Positions 1 through 5,382 of a stretch of 14,180 bases of DNA are shown here, piece by piece. Made by a program: the position numbers and the translations under genes. A model generated the notes under the pieces. That model saw only the letters and a list, made by a program, of their open reading frames with translations. It did not search any database and was not told where the DNA came from. This DNA is from DASTCC01 sp035711465 (GTDB lineage: Bacteria; Acidobacteriota; Vicinamibacteria; Vicinamibacterales; SCN-69-37). The stretch lies in contig DASTCC010000346.1 of the NCBI GenBank assembly GCA_035711465.1, positions 1-14,180 of the forward strand, read 5' to 3'. Within the stretch, counting starts at the first letter, position 1, and every line of letters begins with the position of its first letter.

Positions 1-525
1 GAGCATCGGCGTCGAGGCGCGCACGAATGCGGTGGTGTCGGATCCGGCGGCGCTGCCCCCGTCGAGAGCACGACGCCTCGTCACCACCAGCGTGCGGCCT
101 TCGAAATGCACGAGCTGCTGACGCCGCACCGCGCCGGGCCGATCGACGGCGTCTTCGAACGCCGGCGCGTCCACCGATCGCAGCGCGTGCACCCGCGGGT
201 CGAGGATCGCCGCGATGTCGACCAGCGCGGCCGGCATCGCATCGCTGGGATCGACGAGCGACGCTTCAGCCGGTGTGCGCACGCCGCGGTCCACCGCGCG
301 GCGCAGCCACGCCATCGCCCCCGGCGCGTCGGTCGGCCGCGACGCCGTCCGCGTCGCCACCAGATCGAACACCGCCGCGGCGCGCGCCTGTCCCGATCGC
401 TCTTCGAACGCGCGCCACACCGATCGCGCCGTGAACGACGCCAGCGCGATGAAGACGACGACGCCGAGGTACAGCAGCAGCGACGCGGTCGATTGGCCGG
501 AGCGAGGCGATACAGTAGGGGCCAT
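1..525 (-). CDS. Partial membrane-anchored protein of unknown function (C-terminus beyond the left edge)
   Basis: The reading frame is open from an ATG (complement of 523-525) to base 1, giving 175 residues and no stop, so the C-terminal part lies outside the window. Residues 14-31 (SLLLYLGVVVFIALASF) form one hydrophobic segment after a short polar N-terminus, so the protein is probably anchored with its bulk on one side of the membrane. Residues 32-175 are soluble and rich in Ala, Arg, Val and Asp, with no motif I recognise. The segment around FEGRTLVVTRR could be a beta hairpin. Signal-transduction and envelope proteins often have such a single N-terminal anchor, but nothing visible identifies this one. 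It is divergent from the next gene, and the two ATGs overlap in CATG. I see no Shine-Dalgarno. Coding strand and frame are fairly sure; the function is unknown. Confidence 0.6.
   Translation of the reverse strand, partial: MAPTVSPRSGQSTASLLLYLGVVVFIALASFTARSVWRAFEERSGQARAAAVFDLVATRTASRPTDAPGAMAWLRRAVDRGVRTPAEASLVDPSDAMPAALVDIAAILDPRVHALRSVDAPAFEDAVDRPGAVRRQQLVHFEGRTLVVTRRRALDGGSAAGSDTTAFVRASTPML
511..516 (+). promoter_or_regulatory. Candidate -10 box TACAGT for the 524 gene
   Basis: TACAGT matches the TANNNT pattern of a sigma-70-type -10 box and ends 7 nt before the ATG at 524, so the transcript would start at or next to the start codon (leaderless). No good -35 is visible at 16-18 bp. The box lies inside the first codons of the divergent minus-strand gene. 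Confidence 0.35.
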
Positions 526-1492
526 GCTGTGGGCCGATGCGGCGGGACGCACCCGCCGGCCGATGGTCGCGATCGAGGACCACTTGTACCACACGGGTGA
601 AATGCTCGACGCGATCGCGGCCGCCGCGCCCGAGCGGCTCGCCGACCTCACGGTGTGCGCGCTCGATCGTCCCGGCCCCGACACCGACGCCGCGACACGC
701 GACTGGTCGGCGCGCTATCCCCAGGTACAGATCGTCACGCTCGATGCGCTTTCGACCAGCTCCCTCGGCGCCTGCGCGCGCGGCATCGCCAGCCTGGTCC
801 GGCCCGGTGGCGTCGTCGTCCAGGACGTGCAGCTGACGACGCTGTCGTGCATTCCCGCCGATCGCTGGTGGGAGTCGATCTATCTGGGCGCGACGATCCG
901 CGGCCTGTTCGCGGCGCGGCCGCCGATCGTGCGCTTCTGCTCGAACAAGCGCGGCTACGACGCGACGTTCGGCAAGGACCTGATCGACGCCGGCTTCGAT
1001 CCCCGCGACGTCATGGACAAGGGCGCGATGACACGCGACGTCGTGCCGGCGATGCTGCAGCTGATGCGGATCCAGTTTCCGCTCGAGATGACGACGACGG
1101 CGACGGGGACAGCGGCGAGGACGCCGATGCCGGTGCACGATCTCGATCGAGCCGACGTCGAAAGCGTCTGCGACGTCGTCCTGTGGCGCGGCAACGGCGG
1201 CGCGACCATCGGCGGCCGCCAGTTCGCCGCGCCGGCGGCGCTCAAGGCCGGCGCGCCCGAGATCGAGACGTGGCGATCGCTCATCGCCGACCGGCTGGCG
1301 CAAGGCGACGGCGTGCCGGTCGCCGACTTCGGGCAGCGGCTCGCCGGCGCCAGCGCGGCACGCGCCGAACAGACGAACGTCGCCGCCCGTCACATCCATG
1401 GCCTGCGGGCGCGGTTGACCGACGACCAGGCGATCGTCACCGCGCATCATCGCTATCGGCTCGCCGATCGTCTCACCGTCGCCATCGTCTAG
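524..1492 (+). CDS. Hypothetical protein with a Rossmann/methyltransferase-like N-terminal half
   Basis: This is a 322-residue protein, probably cytosolic, with no signal peptide or membrane segment. Residues 38-105 alternate predicted strands and helices (DLTVCALDRP, QVQIVTLDAL, LVRPGGVVVQDV). The last resembles the 'L-x-PGG' turn before strand 5 of class I S-adenosylmethionine methyltransferases, but the glycine-rich SAM-binding motif I is not convincing, so methyltransferase activity is only a guess. Residues 106-185 contain conserved-looking WW, FCSNKRGYDATFGKDL and MDKGAM segments. Residues 240-290 look helical. The frame stays open upstream to about 215, but the ATG at 524 is preferred because a TANNNT box lies just upstream and the region further left is the divergent gene. 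ATG 563 is an alternative that would avoid the CATG overlap. It is not obviously in an operon with the permease downstream (106-bp gap). Confidence 0.65.
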   Translation: MLWADAAGRTRRPMVAIEDHLYHTGEMLDAIAAAAPERLADLTVCALDRPGPDTDAATRDWSARYPQVQIVTLDALSTSSLGACARGIASLVRPGGVVVQDVQLTTLSCIPADRWWESIYLGATIRGLFAARPPIVRFCSNKRGYDATFGKDLIDAGFDPRDVMDKGAMTRDVVPAMLQLMRIQFPLEMTTTATGTAARTPMPVHDLDRADVESVCDVVLWRGNGGATIGGRQFAAPAALKAGAPEIETWRSLIADRLAQGDGVPVADFGQRLAGASAARAEQTNVAARHIHGLRARLTDDQAIVTAHHRYRLADRLTVAIV

Positions 1493-1562
1493 CGATCGTC
1501 CGATCGTCGTCGAACCTCCGGCCGCCTTCGCCGCCGCAATGGCGATGACGAAGGTCGCGGAA

Positions 1563-1591
1563 TAGACCGGCCGAAACCGTGCCGCTACCCT
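1563..1591 (+). promoter_or_regulatory. Candidate promoter of the amino-acid permease (TAGACC-17-TACCCT)
   Basis: TAGACC (1563-1568, four of six matches to TTGACA) and TACCCT (1586-1591, TANNNT) are separated by exactly 17 bp. The -10 box ends 7 nt before the ATG at 1599, so the message would be leaderless or nearly so. The rest of the 1493-1598 gap holds a tandem CGATCGTC duplication (1493-1508) and nothing else I recognise. Confidence 0.45.
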
Positions 1592-1598
1592 CGGCGGC

Positions 1599-3038
1599 AT
1601 GTCGCTCTTTCGTACGAAACCTATCGCGGCGTTGCTTCAGCAGAGCCACGAAGCCACCGGACTGAAGCGTGTCCTCGGTCCTGTCAGCCTCATCCTGCTC
1701 GGCATCGGCGCGATCATCGGCACCGGCATCTTCGTGCTCAGCGGTCAGGCCGCGGCGGCCAACGCGGGCCCGGCGATCGTCATCTCGATGATCATCGCCG
1801 GCGTCGTCAGCGCGCTGGCCGGGTTGTGCTACGCCGAACTGGCGTCGACGGTGCCGGTCGCCGGCTCTGCCTACACATATGCGATCGCGACGCTCGGCGA
1901 GTTCGTCGCGTGGATCATCGGCTGGGATCTGATTCTCGAGTACGCGCTTGGGGCGGCGACCGTCGCGGTCGGCTGGTCGGGCAACGTCATGAGCCTGCTC
2001 GCCGACTTCGGCATCGAGATCCCGCATGCGATCTCGGGCGATCCGGGATCGGTCGTGAACCTGCCGGCGATCCTGATCTCGTTCCTCGTCACCTGGCTGC
2101 TGGTCCGGGGCGTCCGAGAGTCGGCCGCCGTCAACGCCGTGATCGTGATCGTCAAGGTCGCGATCATCCTGCTGGTGATCGTGGCCGGCGCGGCGTTCGT
2201 CAACGGCGTCAACTACGAGCCGTTCATCCCGCCGAACACCGGCAGCTTCGGCGAGTTCGGGTGGTCGGGCATCGTGCGCGGCGCCGCGGTCATCTTCTTC
2301 GCCTACATCGGCTTCGACGCGGTCTCGACCGCCGCGCAGGAGGCGCGCAACCCGCAGCGCGACATGCCGCGCGGCATCCTCGGCTCACTCGCGGTCTGCA
2401 CCGTCCTTTATGTACTCGTCTCGGCGGTGATGGTCGGCCTGGTCCCGTACCGCGAGCTCGGCACGCCGGCGCCGATGGCGGTGGCGATCGACGCCGCACG
2501 CTCGGCCGCGAGCGGCGGCGCCTGGTCGCCGATCATGAACGCGCTCGCGCTGCTGGTGAAGATCGGCATCATCGCCGGCCTGTCGTCGACGATGGTGGTG
2601 CAGATGATGGCGCAGCCGCGGATCTTCATGGCCATGGCCAACGACGGCCTGCTGCCGCGCTGGGCAGCGCGCGTGCATCCGCGCTTTCACACGCCGCACC
2701 TCACCACCATCGTCACCGGGACCATCGTCGCGCTCGCCAGCGGCTTCACGTCGATCGGCGTGCTCGGCGAGCTCGTCAGCATCGGCACGTTGTTCGCGTT
2801 CGTGATCGTGTCGATCGGCGTGATCGTCCTGCGGCGCACCCAGCCCGATCTGCCGCGTCCGTTCCGCACGCCCTGGGTGCCCGTCGTGCCGATGCTGTCG
2901 GCGGCGGTCTCGCTGTTCCTGATGGCCAGCCTTCCGCGCGCGACCTGGGAGCGGTTGATCGTCTGGATGGCGATTGGCGTTGCCCTCTATTTCGTCTACG
3001 GGCGGCGGCACAGCCGGCTGGAATCCGGGCGCGTATAA
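1599..3038 (+). CDS. APC-family amino-acid permease (cationic amino-acid transporter type)
   Basis: A 479-residue inner-membrane secondary transporter, probably moving amino acids into the cell with a cation. Residues 35-46 (GIGAIIGTGIFV) are the APC-superfamily motif of the unwound part of TM1 that binds the substrate backbone. Residues 233-260 (FFAYIGFDAVSTAAQEARNPQRDMPRGI) are the TM6 and following-loop signature of the cationic amino-acid transporter group, and QPRIFMAMANDGLLP (339-353) is the TM8 region. About 12 hydrophobic segments can be drawn, which fits bacterial CAT homologues such as YfnA. The real substrate cannot be read from sequence. The ATG at 1599 lies 7 nt after a TANNNT box and there is no Shine-Dalgarno. 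Its stop TAA (3036-3038) lies within the TATAAT box of the next gene, so transcription of the two may be linked but each seems to have a promoter. Confidence 0.93.
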   Translation: MSLFRTKPIAALLQQSHEATGLKRVLGPVSLILLGIGAIIGTGIFVLSGQAAAANAGPAIVISMIIAGVVSALAGLCYAELASTVPVAGSAYTYAIATLGEFVAWIIGWDLILEYALGAATVAVGWSGNVMSLLADFGIEIPHAISGDPGSVVNLPAILISFLVTWLLVRGVRESAAVNAVIVIVKVAIILLVIVAGAAFVNGVNYEPFIPPNTGSFGEFGWSGIVRGAAVIFFAYIGFDAVSTAAQEARNPQRDMPRGILGSLAVCTVLYVLVSAVMVGLVPYRELGTPAPMAVAIDAARSAASGGAWSPIMNALALLVKIGIIAGLSSTMVVQMMAQPRIFMAMANDGLLPRWAARVHPRFHTPHLTTIVTGTIVALASGFTSIGVLGELVSIGTLFAFVIVSIGVIVLRRTQPDLPRPFRTPWVPVVPMLSAAVSLFLMASLPRATWERLIVWMAIGVALYFVYGRRHSRLESGRV

Positions 3039-3039
3039 T
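3034..3039 (+). promoter_or_regulatory. Consensus -10 box TATAAT overlapping the permease stop codon
   Basis: A perfect TATAAT contains the permease stop TAA and ends 9 nt before the GTG at 3049, so transcription would begin at about 3046-3049, giving a leaderless message. No TTGACA-like -35 is visible 16-18 bp upstream; activity could rest on the -10 alone or on an activator. Confidence 0.55.
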
Positions 3040-3048
3040 GCGGCTTCC

Positions 3049-4845
3049 GTGCGCAATTGGCTCTCGGCGGCGTCGGCCGGTCTGATCGCGCTGGCGATTC
3101 TGATCGCCCCCGACGCGCTCGCGCTGCCCATTCGGCAATCGGCGCCACCGCCAGGGGTCACGTCGGTCTCGGGCACGGTCGAGATCGAGAGCGGTGATCC
3201 CGCGACCGGCATCGGCGTCGCCGTCTTTCCGGCCGGCGCGGGCAGCTCCGACGCACTCGACGCCACGCGTCTGCGCGCGGTGACGGTCACGAACGGCGAG
3301 TTCAACATCGCCGGGTTGCCTCCAGGAGACTATCGCCTCGCGCTGATCGCGGCCGGCGATGTGGGAGCCTTTCCCTCTCGCGAACTGATCGCCCGCATCG
3401 AACGGGCCGCATTGCCCTTCACCCTCCGGCCAGGCGAATCGACGAAGATCGGGATCGTCTCTCAATCGAACGAGCCGACAGTGATGGTGAGCGCGCGCCA
3501 GGAGAGGCTCGAGGCGATAGGAGCCAGGCCGATCACACCACCGGGCCGCCTGCCCTCGCCGTCAGGACGAGCGGCCCGGCCGCCTGCACCCGGGTCGATC
3601 TCCGGTGTGATCACGGATGCGCAAGGGAAACCTCTGGCGAATGTGCCGGTGTCTGCCGGACGCCGCGCCCAGCGGAGCGCCGCTATCCTCCCCGTCCGCG
3701 AAATCGCAAAGACCGATGCGACCGGCGCGTATCGCATCACCGATCTGCCAGCCGGACCGTATCTGGTGTTCACGATGACGTACACGGTGCCGGAAACGAC
3801 GTTGTCTGCGCCGATGGCGCTGGCGATCCCGACAGTCATCGATGCGAACGGCCGGCGCGTCGCGATGCTGACGACGTTCTACCCGGGGACGGCGCGCAGC
3901 GACGACGCACGGATCGTCACGGTCGGCATCGACGAACGGCGCGACGTGAACTTTCAGGCCCGGAGCGGTGAGGTGACTACCGTCGGCGGTGTCATCCGAG
4001 AGGCAGAGCGAGCCGGAGGGTTCGTCACGCTGTCGCCCGAGTCGATGCCCGACCAGATCTCCGGCCGGAACGTGCAGCGCGCGACTCTCCGATCGGACCG
4101 CCGATTCTCTCTGCCCGACGTGCCATCCGGCACGTATGTGATCACCTACAACGACGCCCGCGGCTGGATCCGCAAGACCATCACGGTCGATGCGGCGGCG
4201 GCAGGCGGGATCGAGCTCGACCTCGACCTTGCCGCGAACCTCACCGTCAGCGGTCGAGTCGAGCTCCATGCCAAGCGAGCGGGCACGGCGCCCGATCCGC
4301 AGCAGCCGATCGTGCTGATGCTCGTGCCGCCGACGCCCACCATCGGTCAGATGCAGCGCGGTGCGCTGATCTCCGCAAGCGGAGAGTTCACGACGACGGT
4401 CCCGCCTGGCGAGTACACCTTCCGGGTGATTCGACCGGACTTCTGGCAGGTTGTGTCAGGCATCATCGGCGATCGCGATACGGCTGACGATCCGGTAACG
4501 ATCGACCGCGATCGCGCGGACGCGCACGTCATCCTGGCCGACATGCCGACGGGTATCCGCGGCACCGTCGCCAGCGCGACCGGCGGCGGCGTCGAAGCGG
4601 GCCGCGTGGTGATCTTTCCTGAGGACGCGACACTTCGTATTCCGGGCTCGTCACGCGTCCGAATCCTGACCCTGAATCCGGGCGGCACGTTCTCGACGAC
4701 CGGGCTTTCACCGGGCCGATATCTGGTGGCGATTGCGCCGCCTGGCGGGGTGACGAACCGCGTGCTGACCGCGCTCGCCGCCACGGCGACCGCGGTGGAA
4801 GTCGTCGCCGGAGAAACACGGGCGGTTTCGATCGTCGGCCGTTGA
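3049..4845 (+). CDS. Secreted protein of carboxypeptidase-regulatory-like (Ig-like) modules
   Basis: A 598-residue protein probably exported to the periplasm or cell surface. From GTG 3049 the N-terminus is MRNWLSAASAGLIALAILIAPDALA, a classical signal peptide. An upstream in-frame ATG at 2974 lies deep in the permease gene and would bury the signal, so GTG is preferred; a TATAAT ends 9 nt before it. The body repeats a beta-sandwich module five times. Each module ends in a 'GxF....LPPGxY' turn: residues 83-96 (GEFNIAGLPPGDYR), 226-239 (GAYRITDLPAGPYL), 351-363 (RRFSLPDVPSGTY), 445-457 (GEFTTTVPPGEY) and 547-559 (GTFSTTGLSPGRY). Module 2 begins SGVITDAQGKPLANVPVSA (185-203), typical of the CarboxypepD_reg family, and is followed by TFYPGT (276-281). 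There are no peptidase residues, so it is likely a structural or binding protein. A low-complexity Pro/Arg linker (160-182) separates modules 1 and 2. Confidence 0.85.
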   Translation: MRNWLSAASAGLIALAILIAPDALALPIRQSAPPPGVTSVSGTVEIESGDPATGIGVAVFPAGAGSSDALDATRLRAVTVTNGEFNIAGLPPGDYRLALIAAGDVGAFPSRELIARIERAALPFTLRPGESTKIGIVSQSNEPTVMVSARQERLEAIGARPITPPGRLPSPSGRAARPPAPGSISGVITDAQGKPLANVPVSAGRRAQRSAAILPVREIAKTDATGAYRITDLPAGPYLVFTMTYTVPETTLSAPMALAIPTVIDANGRRVAMLTTFYPGTARSDDARIVTVGIDERRDVNFQARSGEVTTVGGVIREAERAGGFVTLSPESMPDQISGRNVQRATLRSDRRFSLPDVPSGTYVITYNDARGWIRKTITVDAAAAGGIELDLDLAANLTVSGRVELHAKRAGTAPDPQQPIVLMLVPPTPTIGQMQRGALISASGEFTTTVPPGEYTFRVIRPDFWQVVSGIIGDRDTADDPVTIDRDRADAHVILADMPTGIRGTVASATGGGVEAGRVVIFPEDATLRIPGSSRVRILTLNPGGTFSTTGLSPGRYLVAIAPPGGVTNRVLTALAATATAVEVVAGETRAVSIVGR

Positions 4846-4849
4846 GCCC

Positions 4850-4864
4850 GGCGCCTCGAGCGCC
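4850..4864 (+). terminator. Weak hairpin after the modular secreted protein
   Basis: GGCGC-ctcga-GCGCC forms a 5-bp stem starting 5 nt after the TGA stop. No T tract follows, so it is at best a weak or Rho-assisted end signal. Confidence 0.2.
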
Positions 4865-4882
4865 CTCATCGGTCCGTGCGAC

Positions 4883-4904
4883 TATACTGAGCCGCTCCTC
4901 AGTA
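4883..4904 (+). promoter_or_regulatory. Promoter -10 TATACT overlapping a perfect 7-bp inverted repeat
   Basis: TATACT (4883-4888) is a good -10 box. The arms TACTGAG (4885-4891) and CTCAGTA (4898-4904), separated by CCGCTC, form a perfect dyad that overlaps the 3' end of the box and the expected transcription start. It could be a repressor operator or a hairpin at the 5' end of the message. The gene has about 55-65 nt of leader and a strong AGGAGG (4944-4949), unlike its leaderless neighbours. No clear -35 is seen. Confidence 0.45.
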
Positions 4905-4955
4905 CCACCCGCGGGCGCCCGGAGCGCAGGCGGATCCCTTACCAGGAGGCTTGAC

Positions 4956-5318
4956 ATGGGTCGTCTCACGAAGCTTGCGTTGTCGATCACGATCGCCGTC
5001 GCCGTCGGGAGCGCGTCGTACGCCGCCGCGCAGCAGGGCAATCAGCCCGCCGAACAGAAATGGACCGGCAACATCTCCGACGCGATGTGCGGCGTGTCGC
5101 ACGGCGCGAACGGTGGCGACATGACCAAGGACCACGACTGCGCCGTGAAGTGCGCGAAAGGCGGCAGCGCCTACGTGTTCGTCGCCGACAAGAAGATCTT
5201 CAAGATCGCCGATCAGAAGATGCCCGACCTCGAACGCCACGCCGGCCACCGCGTGGAGATCACGGGCACGCTCAAGAACGACACGATCACGGTCAGCAAG
5301 GTGACGATGCTGAAGTAA
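4956..5318 (+). CDS. Small secreted protein, DUF5818-like (predicted OB-fold)
   Basis: A 120-residue exported protein of unknown function. Residues 1-25 (MGRLTKLALSITIAVAVGSASYAAA) are a signal peptide. The mature part has the pattern WTGNISDAMCGVSHG...DHDCAVKCAKGGSAYVFVADKKIFKI, then LERHAGHRVEITGTLKNDTITVSKV. This matches small acidobacterial proteins with a 'G-x-I-S-D-x-x-C-G-x-x-H ... C-x-x-x-C' core, which I recall as DUF5818; that name is from memory. Three cysteines and a histidine could bind metal or form a disulphide in the periplasm. The C-terminal V-E-I-T-G-T-L strand is typical of an OB-fold. The start is fixed by AGGAGG 6 nt upstream. A longer in-frame opening from 4842 would bury the signal peptide and is rejected. 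Confidence 0.82.
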   Translation: MGRLTKLALSITIAVAVGSASYAAAQQGNQPAEQKWTGNISDAMCGVSHGANGGDMTKDHDCAVKCAKGGSAYVFVADKKIFKIADQKMPDLERHAGHRVEITGTLKNDTITVSKVTMLK

Positions 5319-5336
5319 GCCGGGCACCAACCTTTT

Positions 5337-5380
5337 TGTGTGACATCTCGTCACAGTTATCGGTGACGGGGTGTCACACA
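5337..5380. repeat. 44-nt stem-loop / two tandem GTGAC-N5-GTCAC dyads
   Basis: The outer arms TGTGTGACA (5337-5345) and TGTCACACA (5372-5380) are perfect inverted repeats. The inner arms CGTCAC (5349-5354) and GTGACG (5363-5368) are also perfect, with an 8-nt loop. The intervening TCT and GGG can pair in RNA through G-U, so an 18-bp stem is possible. Read as DNA, the same bases form two separate dyads, GTGAC-atctc-GTCAC (5340-5354) and GTGAC-ggggt-GTCAC (5363-5377), 23 bp apart. It sits between the small secreted gene and the permease ATG at 5383. It could be a double operator, an attenuating hairpin or a REP-like dispersed element. Confidence 0.7.
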
Positions 5381-5382
5381 TC

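Noticed and set aside
266..1600. Long open frame on the minus strand opposite the 524 gene
   Set aside because: Its translation is dominated by Arg, Asp, Gly and Ala with no motif; it is the usual antisense shadow in high-G+C DNA.
1826..3085. Long plus-strand frame overlapping the amino-acid permease
   Set aside because: It is the +1 shadow of a clear transporter; the product is arginine-rich and lacks membrane segments.
2385..3308. Long minus-strand frame across the permease and modular secreted gene
   Set aside because: It is antisense to two well-supported genes, crosses the TATAAT promoter junction and has low-complexity composition.
4842..4955. N-terminal extension of the small secreted protein
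   Set aside because: It would span the promoter dyad and ribosome-binding site and bury a clear signal peptide.
5339..5355. CRP/FNR-like site TGTGA...TCACA
   Set aside because: The spacer is 7 bp, not the 6 bp of the CRP consensus, and the larger symmetry is better described as two GTGAC-N5-GTCAC dyads.
5371..5373. GTG as the permease start
   Set aside because: It lies in the stem of the hairpin and adds only four residues; ATG 5383 just past the stem is more plausible, though not proved.
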